This document shows, in pieces, positions 11,216 through 21,036 of a stretch of DNA of 64,000 bases. The translations under genes were made by a program, and so were the position numbers. Under the pieces are notes generated by a model, which saw nothing but the letters and a program-made list of their open reading frames with translations, was not told the origin of the DNA and ran no database searches. Where the stretch lies: NCBI GenBank assembly GCA_032622095.1, contig CP136062.1, positions 200,907,959-200,971,958 of the forward strand, in the 5' to 3' direction. Each line of letters starts with the position of its first letter. The stretch's first letter is position 1. The stretch is from Siphonodentalium dalli (Eukaryota; Mollusca; Scaphopoda; Gadilida; Siphonodentaliidae).

Positions 11216-11734
11216 ATAAAAGAAAACACATTTTTTGAAAAACCTAGCATACCTAAAGAATTTAGAATTCTTCTCAAATCTCGAAAAGGAGGACAAGATG
11301 TTAATAATATACTCACAAGCATCTAGAAATAACTACAAAGCCAATTTCAAAATGGGAGACAAAATTACAATTAACTCACGATAACTCCTTAAATTGGGAA
11401 CAAATATTTGTCATTCCGATTTATACCACCAAAGACAGCAACTTATGATGACTCCAATACAGGGTATTACAGAGAATAATAAGTAGCAACACATATGTTG
11501 AAAAACTAGACATACGTTCAAACGGGCTATGTCGTCGATGTAATCAATATGACGAGACAATAAAGCACATTTTATGGGACTGTTCGAAAGTCAAAGAATT
11601 CCTGAAAAAACTTGAATCCTGGTATTTACAAAACTCAATAAATATAAGTTTTTCAGCAGATACGTTTATTTTAGGTTCTATTAGAAAATAAATCAAGATG
11701 CAAACTACTTAAACCTACATACAAAAAAAATAAA

Positions 11735-12030
11735 ATATATATATATATATAAGGCTGCTTTCAGCATTAGGCAGACATGACCCTAGTACCATCATTAGGC
11801 AGACATATACAAAAAACTTTAAAACTGCTCAATTTTAAACACTCTTTCACTAGTTGTGTTCTAAATGTGACCACCAAGCTATGATCAATGGGAATTTGTG
11901 ATTCCTCAAGTAATATGAAATATACAAATTCTCAGGTCTGCCTAATGTTAGGAGGACCATTGACCATCATTAGGCGGACTGCGACATTATGCAGACGAAA
12001 TCCGGTCTGCCTATTTTTTTCATACCAGTC
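11735..12030. repeat. dispersed 'ATTAGGCAGAC' motif cluster
   Basis: After an (AT)n run (11735-11752), the word attaggcagac or its complement gtctgcctaat recurs at about 11772, 11800, 11937, 11965 and 12003 in both orientations. This suggests the remains of a foldback element or short-unit satellite. No coding region is recognised. Confidence 0.45.
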
Positions 12031-12057
12031 ACAACTAGTTATCTTGTGCTTTAATTG

Positions 12058-12510
12058 TTAACACCTCTCCTTGTTCAACCGATTTAGGTTGTCTTTTGTC
12101 TATAAAATGATGGGATTGAACAAATTTGTGTTAAGGGCATTTCAGCCCTGATAATTTTGAGACATGTATATTCTGTCGATATATAGTTTCATCATGTGCG
12201 GTCGAAACATCCACAGCGGTCTTGCAGAAATCAACTTTTCTGGTTATGCATTTTTTATGTATAGGATGCAGCAAAAAAGGAGATAACTGGCCAAATGCCA
12301 TTAAAACATCGAGAAATCTGGTGTATACATCGAAATTGAGTACAAATTTCGGCATTGAAAAAAGACCGCACAATGATGAAACTATATATCGATCGAATAT
12401 ACATGTCTCAAAATTATCGGGGCGGAAATGCCCTTAACAACATTGTTTTCAATCCCATCATTTTATAGACAAGAGACAACCTAAATCGGTTGAACAAGGA
12501 GAGGTGTTAA
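12058..12510. mobile_element. TTAA foldback element with 145-bp arms (family 2)
   Basis: The arms 12062-12205 and 12363-12506 are near-perfect inverted repeats starting CACCTCTCCTTGTTCAACCG. TTAA lies at both edges (12058-12061, 12507-12510). This is a palindromic MITE of the TTAA-targeting kind (piggyBac or Kolobok). Short reading frames within it are by-products of the palindrome. From 12511 to 12903 the sequence is AT-rich with TATATA runs and no recognised feature. Confidence 0.85.
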
Positions 12511-12903
12511 CAGAAAAGATGTGTTTGAGGCGGAATGGAAAATAATTTAAATTGCATTGAAACCGAAAATAGCTAAATAACCGCATAGATTACCACTGCA
12601 CATTTGTGGTTGTTTCATTGTACATTGAAATAAACATGTGACGATGCCCGAGAACACATGACTGGAATTCTGGCTGCTGTCCTCTATTACCCATAGATTA
12701 CGTATATATATATGTAAAAATCAGTTTGTGTGCCCGAATGATATTGAGATGTATGACAGCCCTACTGTACTCGACTACAGCTGTGTTATTACAGTTGTCT
12801 AAAAAAATCGACTCTGTATATTTATAAGTATGCGTGCGTATATATATGTAAATATAATATTTTCCGCGCTACGTTGTATAGAGGAAAGTTACTGTCTCAC
12901 GGC

Positions 12904-12996
12904 ACTCACAGAATTAATGGGTAAAGAACGCTTTGTCGCGTGTGTATTGTCTGGTCAGTGATTATCGGTATGTGCGATTGGTATTCAGTTGATGGT
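12904..12996. repeat. 93-bp direct repeat, left copy, flanking DIRS-like element
   Basis: It contains 'gggtaaagaacgctttgtcg' and ends 'ggtattcagttgatggt'. The copy at 17960-18052 differs at only a few positions. The two lie 5 kb apart on either side of the DIRS-like coding remnants, and may be terminal repeats of that element. Confidence 0.8.
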
Positions 12997-13149
12997 GTAA
13001 AGTATGATTGTCATTCAGTGATCAGGTATGCGCAGAAATCGTGAATAATAAATGGCCAATCCAGTGCCAGCTGTCGTCGCGGTCGGACACGAGTTTATGT
13101 ACCTGTTTGTTTGGTTCTCTTAAGAAAATATTTTCAACAAAACATGCAA

Positions 13150-13400
13150 CAATGATCAATATTTGCCTTGGGCCAAGGTGTTGGAGAACATTCTCAAAAT
13201 ACAGAGTGAATATCGAGATGTTCTGGACTCTGAAGATGTTATGTTAGCTGTCCAAAAATCCATAAATTTGGCATTGGAAGAGTGGGGTCACGGCATGAAA
13301 AGGGCAATGTTTCGCCTGTGGAAAAGCTGGCCATTGTCGGGCTTTCTTATCCTCTTGCTAGCGGTGTTGCAATTTCTTCTGCTACACAGAAGTATTTTAT
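13150..13400 (+). pseudogene. possible N-terminal (gag-like) part of DIRS-like element
   Basis: The frame from 13163 reads AKVLENILKIQSEYRDVLDS, then EDVMLAVQKSINLALEEWGH, then GMKRAMFRLWKSWPLSG. It lies directly upstream of the reverse-transcriptase remnant and inside the flanking direct repeats. The 'AVQKSINLAL...KRAMF' segment loosely resembles the helical region of DIRS gag-like proteins ('AI..AL.LL...RR'). This is a weak family-level impression, not an identification. The C-terminus reads as an accidental hydrophobic stretch. Confidence 0.35.
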
Positions 13401-13424
13401 AAACTTTAATTTCTTTAGAATCGA

Positions 13425-14240
13425 AGGATTTTCCTTCTATGGTGGTGGGAAATAGATCGGTCACGACCGACGAGAACTCTTCAAAATTTGGTTTCAACCG
13501 TTGGAACATTTGAATGTAGCTTCTATATACTCATTGGGTGGAACTTGAAGCTTATTCGGAAATTTAATCTATCACACGAAATGACAATGTTATCCCATTT
13601 GTGTCAGAACCTGAGTGCGTGAATCTTAAGAATAACAAGTCCGCGCTTTTGACAATTCTGAATTTGTTTCAGAATAAATTTTAAAAAACCTTTAGGGAAA
13701 GGTGGTATTTCTGAACTATGCAATAATCCAAAGGTAGTTAATCCTTTAACAGTTGCAAATCATCGTAATGGCAAGAGAAGACTTGTATTAGATTGTAGAG
13801 ATAGAAATCATCATGTTTTCAAGAAATGTTGTAAATATGAAGATGTTTGTTTCGTCTTGTCTACGTATGATAAAGGAGAATTTATGGCATAATCATCTTT
13901 TATAGTTTGCAGAGCTAGTCTCCGTGGAAATATCTTGGATTTAGTTGGTATCAACTTTCTGGAGTTAAATACTATTTAATTTACGTGTTAAATACTATTT
14001 ATATAATGTTTTACAATCTGCTTTATGTTCAGCCGGTTTAGTGTTTACCAAAGTAATGATAGAACTCAACCAGTTCTGCAGATACGCGAGGATCATCGTA
14101 GCAATTTTTTTAGATGATGGAATTGCGGTTTATTCGAATTGTGAAGAACGGGAGTTTTGCCTGACGCTGAAGTCCGAATTGATAATTTGAAATTTTGGCT
14201 TCATCATTGCTGAAGATAAATTAAATTGGGAACCATGCAT
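13425..14240 (+). pseudogene. DIRS-type reverse transcriptase remnant
   Basis: Colinear pieces in shifting frames are: NDNVIPFVSEPECVNLKNNK (near 13580); GGISELCNNPKVVNPLTVAN then HRNGKRRLVLDCRDRN (13705-13815); KYEDVCFVLSTYDKGEFM (to 13888); EIYLGFSWYQLSGVKYY (near 13930-13980); LCSAGLVFTKVMIELN (14028-14076); and IFLDDGIAVYS (near 14107-14140). The order and the words 'VVNPL.VA..GK.RL.LD.R..N', 'YLGF' and 'FLDDG' are typical of DIRS/Ngaro reverse transcriptases, which lack an integrase and use a tyrosine recombinase. Several stops and indels break it. The catalytic FLDD is still readable. Confidence 0.85.
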
Positions 14241-14441
14241 GCTGTAATTAAATTGTCCGATTTGACGTATATTGGGACATGTAGTGTGGAATTATCCTAA
14301 TATCCAATGAAAGCATTACAAATAGCTTAAATCCTTTAATACATGTACATTTGTAAATCAGGTTTGCCAGAGAGACGTTAAAGTAAAAGTGCGTTACTTG
14401 GATAGTTTGGTTGGCAAAATAGTGTCAATGCAGATAGTTTT

Positions 14442-15025
14442 TGACAGAAAGATATGTTTACACACAAAGTTTTACAAACAATAAAGGGGTGATGGCTTTT
14501 GGATGATGTTGTTGAAATAAGATGTTTGACTGAATTAATAATTTTGGAAAAATTATTTGGTGAAATTTAACAAGCGCAGATTAGCAAAAGCGGGTTTTCA
14601 TTTTGTGTTGTTCTGTAACGCACCCGTTTCCGGGTACGAGCTCATTTAAGCTTATTTCATAATGAATCTTTTGATTCAGATGTCGAATGCTTCCATTCTG
14701 TTATGACGTCTGTTGACGATGGTCGAACTTTTGAAAGATATGTTTGCACATAAAGTTTTACATACAAAAATATAGGGGCGATGGAATTGGGATGATGTTG
14801 TAAAAATAAGCAGCGAATGTTTGACTGAAGTAATGTTTGGTAAAGATCATTTGGTGAAATGTAACAAGCGCAGTTCATCAAACGTGGTTTCATTATGTGG
14901 TGTTCTGTAAGGCACCCGGTTCCGAGCTCACTTAAGCTTATTTCATAATGAATCTTTCGATTCAGATGTCAAATGCTTCTATTCAGTTATGACGTCTGTT
15001 GACGACGGTCGAACTTTTGAACAGT
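14442..15025 (+). repeat. ~290-bp tandem duplication inside DIRS-like element
   Basis: Copy 1 (about 14442-14732) and copy 2 (about 14736-15025) share long blocks such as 'gcttatttcataatgaatct' and 'tatgacgtctgttgacga'. The duplication covers the linker between reverse transcriptase and RNase H, so it arose within the element after or during its decay. Confidence 0.85.
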
Positions 15026-15185
15026 TCGGTGCTATTCAGCCAGACATGGAATTTGAATGCCAGTTTGGTTTGTTTATCGGAACAGATGGCTCACATGAAG
15101 CTGAAGCTAAGCACGTATTCAGTGGCCGTTTAATTGAAAAAGAGCACCCACAGCTTACTTTCGATTCGGGAAATAGTTCACTATA
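14986..15185 (+). pseudogene. DIRS-type RNase H remnant, first part
   Basis: The frame reads MTSVDDGRTFEQFGAIQPDM, then QFGLFIGTDGSHEAEAKHVF, then SGRLIEKEHP. The position behind the reverse transcriptase and the 'TD(G/A)S...F.G.L..EE' pattern fit the first strands of the RNase H domain of DIRS-type elements. It ends at a stop at 15184-15186, and the domain appears to continue beyond foldback copy D at 15714. Identification is by position plus a loose motif. Confidence 0.55.
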
Positions 15186-15412
15186 ATATATAGATATTAT
15201 ATAGATATGCATGTATATATGCTATTATTAGAATGTAATGTGTATACATAGCTTCAGAGAAGCTGCATCACTGAAGCTGCATGGACAAGGGGGCGTCTTG
15301 TCTACATATATTCGCTGCTTAGTGTTAATTATACGAAGCCCATTGCGTGCTGAGAATAATCTGAGGATCATTTAACAAATTGAATTGCATATATATGGAA
15401 TATTGCTCATGT

Positions 15413-15626
15413 TTAACCCTTGACCCAACAAAACCGGCCAAAAAAAGCTGCAACAGCCTAAATTATCTTGGGTCTGTCTCAATAAAACCATACAAATATG
15501 GATATCATTGGAACCGGCTCATTGACCACACTGTGATGGTTACAGTTATGCCCTGTGCCAATGCATTCTCTTATATATGCGAGTCGACCTCGCATATATA
15601 AGAGAATGCATTGGCCTAAAAAAATA
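15413..15626. mobile_element. TTAA foldback element, copy D (truncated)
   Basis: It starts TTAACCCTTGACCCAACA (long end left) and proceeds through the first hairpin, whose central loop is shortened. It stops in the A-run after 'gcattggcctaaaaaaa'. The second hairpin, short end and right TTAA are absent. It breaks at the same A-run as copy G. It lies within the DIRS-like element. Confidence 0.8.
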
Positions 15627-15699
15627 ATGTCTCAATGGCAGCTAAACCAGCATATGTCTTGAAATGTGGTAATGAATGTATAGGGCTCTGAAATAAAAA

Positions 15700-16440
15700 T
15701 GGAGGCATTGATGAGTTTAACGTGGCGAGAGACCGAAGCATCAAAGCATACTTCAGAATTGTTCAGGCCTATAATTTGGAAGGTACAAAAGTGCCTCTAA
15801 AAACTGATTATCACAGTCTGATATGCAAAATTATGTCGGGGATCAGAGTAATGGTTTGCATAAAATTTCTCCACACATAGAACGCATGTGAACGCTGTTT
15901 GATAATAATTTCAAACTAGCTTGCATTGCACGGGATCAAGTTTAGAAAGCTGATACTTTTAGCAAAGCTAAAGTCAGACACTTGTGGTGTCAGTACTGGG
16001 ATTTTCATTATCTGGAAAAGGAGTGGTGAATATATGGATCTGACCATTTTTCAAACAGCGATAATGCCAAGTGCGAAATATTTAGTTCTATCATACCATG
16101 TGATAATTCGATTGGCATTGATGCATATCTGCACAGTTGGAGGGGTATAACATATTAGCTTGTAACCCACCACGTTTAATTTCAAGAGTTTTGCAAATAG
16201 TGGAAACTGAACAATCCTATGATACTTTCGTTGCCCCATTCTGGGATTCTTCGTTTTTTTGTCAAAAATTGTAAATACAGATGGCAAGTTCAAAAGTTCT
16301 GTCAAAAGCTATATATTTTTGGTAAATATTCTTGAAAAGTGCCAATATCAGGACGTTTTCATAAAATCCGCATCTGCATTTGTTGCTTTGAATATTCTTA
16401 TTTAATTAAGAGAGGTGTTTAAATATTTACATGTATATTG
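15700..16440 (+). pseudogene. DIRS-type RNase H remnant, continued
   Basis: MEALMSLTWRETEASKHTSE (15699-15760) corresponds to the 'S(S/L)TWRE..A' helix, and TDYHSLICKIMSGIRV (15801-15850) to the 'TDN..' strand of DIRS-type RNase H. Beyond 15880 frames are short (for example a plus-strand run at 15926-16150) and I cannot place them. The region is a decayed part of the same element. Confidence 0.55.
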
Positions 16441-16470
16441 TTTCAGCTGATGACACAAGGGGTCTAGTTT

Positions 16471-16680
16471 TTGAAGGTTTGCAGAGGCAATAGTTTTTCG
16501 GATGAGCTAATGCGATTGGCCGGGTCATCGGTGGACATGTGTTCTTATAGAAGCAAAACACTGAGGAAATGTGCATACGCATTCAGACGTTGGGACGTTT
16601 TCATTCAGGTTCAAGGTTGTAATGGTTTTTCAGTTAGTTCAGTGATTATATATCTATGTATCTCATCCATATGTTGAAAA
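16471..16680 (+). pseudogene. DIRS-type tyrosine recombinase, N-terminal (core-binding) fragment
   Basis: The frame reads FSDELMRLAGSSVDMCSYRS, then KTLRKCAYAFRRWDVFIQVQ. It fits the SAM-like N-terminal segment of DIRS/Ngaro tyrosine recombinases ('LL..S...ST...Y..AF.RW..W'), which follows RNase H in these elements. The catalytic domain (R...HxxR...Y) is not found downstream; instead foldback copy E begins at 16929. The order RT, RNase H, recombinase supports the assignment. Confidence 0.6.
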
Positions 16681-16928
16681 TTGAGCCACATACAGCTCAG
16701 TCGAGGCGGCAGTGTGTGGGATTCGATATCAGTGTGTGTAGTTTTCCAAACCCAATACGTATTTCAAAGTAAATCTATCAATTGGAGACTGGGATAAATT
16801 TTTGTTTTCAGCAAAAGAGATACACATGCTTGTCCTTATTTCCTCATTTCCAAATGTCTATCATTGGTAGGGTCATTTATTGTCCGAGGAAGTTATTTTC
16901 CGCCATTTGTTTTTTTAATCGTGATTCA

Positions 16929-17312
16929 TTAACCCTTTACCCAACAACACGGCCAAAACCGGCCAAATAAAGCTTCAACAGCCTAAAATATATTCGGTCT
17001 GTTTCAATAGAACCATACAAATATGGATATCATTGGAACCGGCTCCTTGACCACATTGTGATAGTCACAGTTATGCCATGTGCCAATGCATTCTCTTATA
17101 TATGCGAGGCGACCATAGGTCGCCTCGCATATATAAGAGAATGCATTGGCCTTAACACTTTTTACCATTTGTTCTTACATTCTTTAACAATTTTATAATT
17201 TTTAATGTGTTAAGCCAATGCATTCTCTTATATATGCGAGGCGACCTATGGTCGACTCGCATATATAAGAGAATGCATTGGCACAGGGCCGTTCTGTTGG
17301 GTAAAGGGTTAA
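16929..17312. mobile_element. TTAA foldback element, copy E (complete)
   Basis: This 384-bp copy has the long end left, with TTAACCC at 16929 and GGGTTAA to 17312. Both hairpins are intact (17081-17149, 17214-17282). The AT-rich spacer is shorter than in copy B. No coding sequence is present. Confidence 0.92.
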
Positions 17313-17371
17313 AGCTCATCAAACTAAATAAAACATTGAGTTACACGTGTGCAAGGGAATTAATTGCTTCT

Positions 17372-17644
17372 TGTTATGCTGTATATATTGGCAGTATAGT
17401 TTAAATATTGGTATTCACTCTTTACAAGCAGGCGGGTCAACTGCGGTTGCTAATGCATGTGAAACGAACGTATGTTCAAGCACCGTGTTCAACAGACATG
17501 ATCGATGGCACACTGTCAGCGCAAAAGGACGGTTACATACGTGATTCAATAGAAGCACGGCTTGCGATGTCCAAAAAATATGGCTGCTTGTAAAGGGTGA
17601 ATACCAATATTTAAACTATACTGCCAATATATACAGCATAAACA
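17372..17644. mobile_element. MITE with 60-bp terminal inverted repeats
   Basis: The arms 17372-17432 and 17584-17644 are near-identical inverted repeats containing 'tatattggcagtatagttta' and 'aatattggtattcac'. About 150 bp of unrelated sequence lies between them. No recognised transposase and no certain target duplication. It lies just upstream of the right 93-bp direct repeat. Confidence 0.75.
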
Positions 17645-17959
17645 AAAAATATTGACATTTATGATATATTCATTTTGATGGCAATGTGGAAATGTGTTGA
17701 TCATCCTTGTATATACAAGTACTATATATATAATTAGAGTTAGATGTGTTGGTTTAAGCATAGTTTATTTATCCACCAAATATATAATATACATAATATA
17801 AATTGAACGAGGGAATACACAACGAATTAATATAATGTATATGGTAATATGTGATGGTTAAATGCGTTGGGATCGAAACTATATCATGACTATATAGATC
17901 AGCCTTACAGTCCGTTCTTTTATTAGTCTATCTAGGTCCGACCGCCTTGAGTAGCACTT

Positions 17960-18052
17960 ACTCGCAGAGTTAATGGGTAAAGAACGCTTTGTCGCGTGTG
18001 TATTGTCTGGTCAGTGATTATCAGTATGTGCGATTGGTATTCAGTTGATGGT
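17960..18052. repeat. 93-bp direct repeat, right copy
   Basis: It matches 12904-12996 almost exactly and is followed by a G14 run. No reading frame of note lies in 18053-18816 apart from an unplaced 102-codon frame at 18233-18541. Confidence 0.8.
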
Positions 18053-18816
18053 CACGGGGGGGGGGGGGGACTGCGACGTGAGGATCGGTTGCATTCCGAT
18101 AAATGCGACAGTGGACAATTGATAAAGCGACGGTTGCGTTGTGATTTTAGCGGTGAAAGGAAAACAACATCTCAAAATGCTTTTCAATATAAAACATACC
18201 TTTGGGTTGTCATGAAATCAATTATGATTTGATTGTATGCCATAGGCACCAACGCAGGTTTAATAAAGGAGTTTTTACCCATATTTCACTCAATAAATTC
18301 AGCTTATCACCGCCAGATCTCCGAGATATTTCAGCATGACTGCTTGAAAAGCTTTGTTCTGGGCGAATTAATGCAATGTTTTCTATCATACATAACGATT
18401 TTAGAAACTTTGGTTATTGACGATTACCTTGATTACGGGCTATTTATATATCCGATTTGTTACAGCCGAGAATGCGCTCATATAACAAGCAGGGTAGCGA
18501 CGGTTCTAATTTATCGAACGCGACTATTCGTAGTTACTTGATTTGGAGAGGCGACGGTTCGTTCTTTGAAAACTCATTTTTCATTTTTATGTCATAAATG
18601 AGTTTTACGTGTAAAGTAAAGGGTGTTCTTGTCGATTAGATAATAAATGATCATACTTATTGAGAAATATAGTTTATTTGTACACATTGCATGTCAATCC
18701 ACTGTTGTAAATGGGTATATACACAACACTATTGCTCAAACCCACGCTTACGGGACATGGTTGCCCAAATATCATCAAAAATAATTATTAAGCACAATTT
18801 TCTCTTTTTATTTCAG

Positions 18817-20511
18817 AAGTTCAGATATCGATGTTATCACTGCAAGGATGCGAAGCCAAGCGTCCACGAGGTGTTTCTCCACATCAAGCAGACTCATCCT
18901 GATGCGGAGGTTTCAATTATGTCTGAATGCGCGGGTGATTCTGAGATTGGGCGAACACGACATCGAGCTGTACATTTTGGCGTGGTCGCTAGAAACATAG
19001 GAGACGACTTTGTTGTTGATGATGATGGCATGATAATTCGTTCATTAGTTAAAGACGACGACGAAGTAAACAGTCCTCAGGCTAAAATAAAGAGAGATGT
19101 AACGCCAATGAAAGATGTGCACAGCCGAATGACTTTTTTTGGTGATGACACTCTTAACACTAACTGTTCGGATGAGATGCACGACTTATTGGAAGAAATA
19201 CAAGATCTGATGCCGTGTGTAGTACGTGAACGTCAACGTGAAAATCGTCTGGATGATTGGCTGAAGTTTTACCGGCAATTGTCGTCGGGGAGATTCCCGA
19301 TGGACAATCTATCTGTATAACTATTCATGGATGTCGTTCGGTTTATAGATCATGACAGTGTTCACGCCATGCGGTATTCCGACGAGGTGAAGCAATTTTG
19401 GGCTTTAAGCTACATGTTGTTTCGGGGAAAATTCGTACGTTTGATGGGAGGGCCAAAATGTGCTGGCATCATGAATCCTACCGACTTAGATCCGTCCGCG
19501 GCCAGGATAAATTTCGTTGCTCCCAGTTTTAAAGTTCTCCGCAAAGAACTAGCCGTGGTGGAGGGGGTCTGCGACCAACCAGGCATTTTGTTCAGGAATA
19601 TTAAACTATTCGCAGATTTAATGGGCGGACAAAGTGTCAGCTGTAAGCTTAGTTTTGATGGCAAAAATATTTCAATGGGCTTTGGTCAGCATCTGGGCGA
19701 AGACAACGTGTTTGGGCACGAAGAGGTGCCAACTATAAAGGACCGGAAGGAAAGGATAGAGGCAGAGTGTGGCCTATTAGTGAAAATCAACCAAGTTCTG
19801 GATCGAATGGAGGCAGTTGATGTGTTGCGTCTCAGAGAAGATGTTAGTTCACCACAGATCGAAACACTATGTAAACACATACGAGACCTTCCCAGAATCC
19901 TCGGGGTTCGGATGCGAGAATTAAGAGAGATTAAAGTGAAAAAGCAGCTACTGCACGATCGCTTGATAAAAGAAATGGGAGAATCGAAATGGAAAGAATC
20001 CAAACTCGCTTACGCAATAAGTGCAGTGAAAACAATGCTGTACAGAATAAATATGTGCATAGAAAACTTACTGGATTCTATAGATGGTTTTGGAGAATTT
20101 CACGCTATGAGCTCCGGCAAAGGATATTTGTTTGTGAATGGAAAAGAAGTAAATCTTGATAATCAGAAGAATTATGTTTGTCTCCATGGTTATCCTGAGG
20201 ATAGTCAAAGTAAACAAAATAATCCACCAGACGTTCTTTGCCAGACTATTCCACAGAGATCAGTAGAGTGGTTGACAATAAGGAAAGAAGCCAAGCTAAC
20301 CGGAAGCACAATGAACGAAGCGTTAGGTCAGTCAACACTCAAGAAACAACAAGAGCATTACGATTTTGTTTTATGTGGAAAACCGAAACCAGAATTCACG
20401 CCCCATATGAAAATGTGCATGGAACACGGCACGAAGAACGAACTGGATGCTATTGTTGGGAACATTTTACCATCCATTAGCCCTGACATAAATTTCTTTG
20501 AAGAAGGTTGT
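18817..20511 (+). pseudogene. zinc-finger/YqaJ-nuclease-family gene, large exon with one stop
   Basis: A pyrimidine tract and AG (…tttttatttcag, ending 18816) precede an exon-like frame. It runs in one frame to 20511 except for a single TAA at 19318-19320. The N-terminus has a C2H2-like finger (YRCYHCKDAK... HIKQTHPD), followed by an acidic stretch (DDFVVDDDGM). Past the stop come LFMDVVRFIDHDSVHAMRYS, GKFVRLMGGPKCAG and SFDGKNISMGFGQ. Near 20260-20450, QRSVEWLTIRKEAKLTGS and EHGTKNELDAI match YqaJ/lambda-exonuclease motifs ('R...W...R...TAS' and 'G...E..A'), leading to FFEEGC. A SINE interrupts at about 20512, and the catalytic SPDG follows it at 20989. The frame is otherwise long and clean, so inactivation looks recent. 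Genes like this are common in invertebrate genomes; I recall YqaJ proteins being encoded by ISL2EU DNA transposons, so a transposon origin is possible. Upstream exons are not identified. Confidence 0.85.
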
Positions 20512-20952
20512 TGTGGAGCTCCGTGGTCCGGACTTGTGTTGCTGTCAACACATCGGCATGCGTTCGCGCCTCCAGCTGGCCAAAGTGAGTTTCACACAAC
20601 AGTGGTTTGTCCAAAAATCGATTAGCGGGCAATTGTGAGATCGCACGCTGTTCGAATTTCGGGCCAAGTTGTGACCCCTGAGCAAGGTCACTCGTACTGT
20701 GTCTGTTTCTCTCCACCCAAGCGTTAACACGGGTACCCGATTATGAGCAGTGTAAGATCTTGTCAGTATGCTATAGTCACATTGTGACTGTACCTCCCCC
20801 TGTCCCCGAGGAGCAGTAGATGGATTACTGAATGTTCAGGCTCATCGGGGTAATAATTGTTCAACGCATTGAAACTAATTCCAGCGGGCAACCAGCCTGA
20901 CTGGTACATGTCTAATGCGTGTAATTAAATGCATGATTATTATTATTATTAT
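20512..20952 (+). mobile_element. tRNA-related SINE inserted in the YqaJ gene
   Basis: It begins with an A-box-like segment (GAGCTCCGTGGTCCGG) followed about 50 bases later by a B-box-like GCGTTCGCGCC. A second B-box-like word, GTTCGAATTTC, lies at 20651. It ends in an (ATT)n run (20937-20951). It interrupts the YqaJ frame between FFEEGC and HNGGDIFHVVSPDG. No clear target duplication is visible. The 80-codon minus-strand frame across it is incidental. Family assignment is tentative. Confidence 0.65.
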
Positions 20953-20955
20953 ATT

Positions 20956-21036
20956 CAGCATAACGGTGGTGATATTTTTCATGTTGTAAGTCCTGACGGT
21001 TCGGGAAGAATTGGCAGCTCTAACAATTATATATAG
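20956..21036 (+). pseudogene. YqaJ-nuclease gene, continuation after SINE with SPDG motif
   Basis: CATAACGGT... (20959) translates as HNGGDIFHVVSPDGSGRIGS and then meets a stop at 21034. This is the expected continuation of the upstream FFEEGC in YqaJ-type proteins. The D of SPDG (codon 20995-20997) is the family's metal-binding aspartate. The next motif (E-x-K) is not found before the stop, so the 3' part is lost or lies beyond a decayed intron. Confidence 0.8.

Larger units (their letters stand above)
9969..11695 (+). pseudogene. LINE ORF2 C-terminal part, interrupted
   Basis: Near 9975 the frame reads INLKSWKSKGILFIRDLITD, the 'W...KGI..I.DL' block behind LINE reverse transcriptases. After the minisatellite and foldback copy C the coding resumes at about 11220 with ENTFFEKPSIPKEFRILLK. 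It continues with NWEQIFVIPIYTTKDSNL, LQYRVLQRIISSNTYVEKL, and the knuckle LCRRCNQYDETIKHILWDC near 11530-11585, ending at the stop near 11690. At least four stops or shifts interrupt it. The 3' end is followed by 'tacaaaaaaaataaaatatatat', a plausible LINE tail. Confidence 0.85.

Noticed and set aside
12131-12437. Two overlapping frames ending with the same SKLSG(L/R)KCP peptide
   Set aside because: They arise from the two arms of the foldback element at 12058-12510.
18233-18541. 102-codon frame upstream of the YqaJ exon
   Set aside because: There are no recognisable motifs and no splice-site support; could not be tied to the gene.
20651-20670. GTTCGAATTTC word as a tRNA gene
   Set aside because: There is no acceptor-stem pairing or matching A box at tRNA distance; better explained as part of a SINE.
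20477-20716. 79-codon minus-strand frame across the YqaJ/SINE junction
   Set aside because: It spans the gene-SINE boundary and lies antisense to a conserved coding frame.
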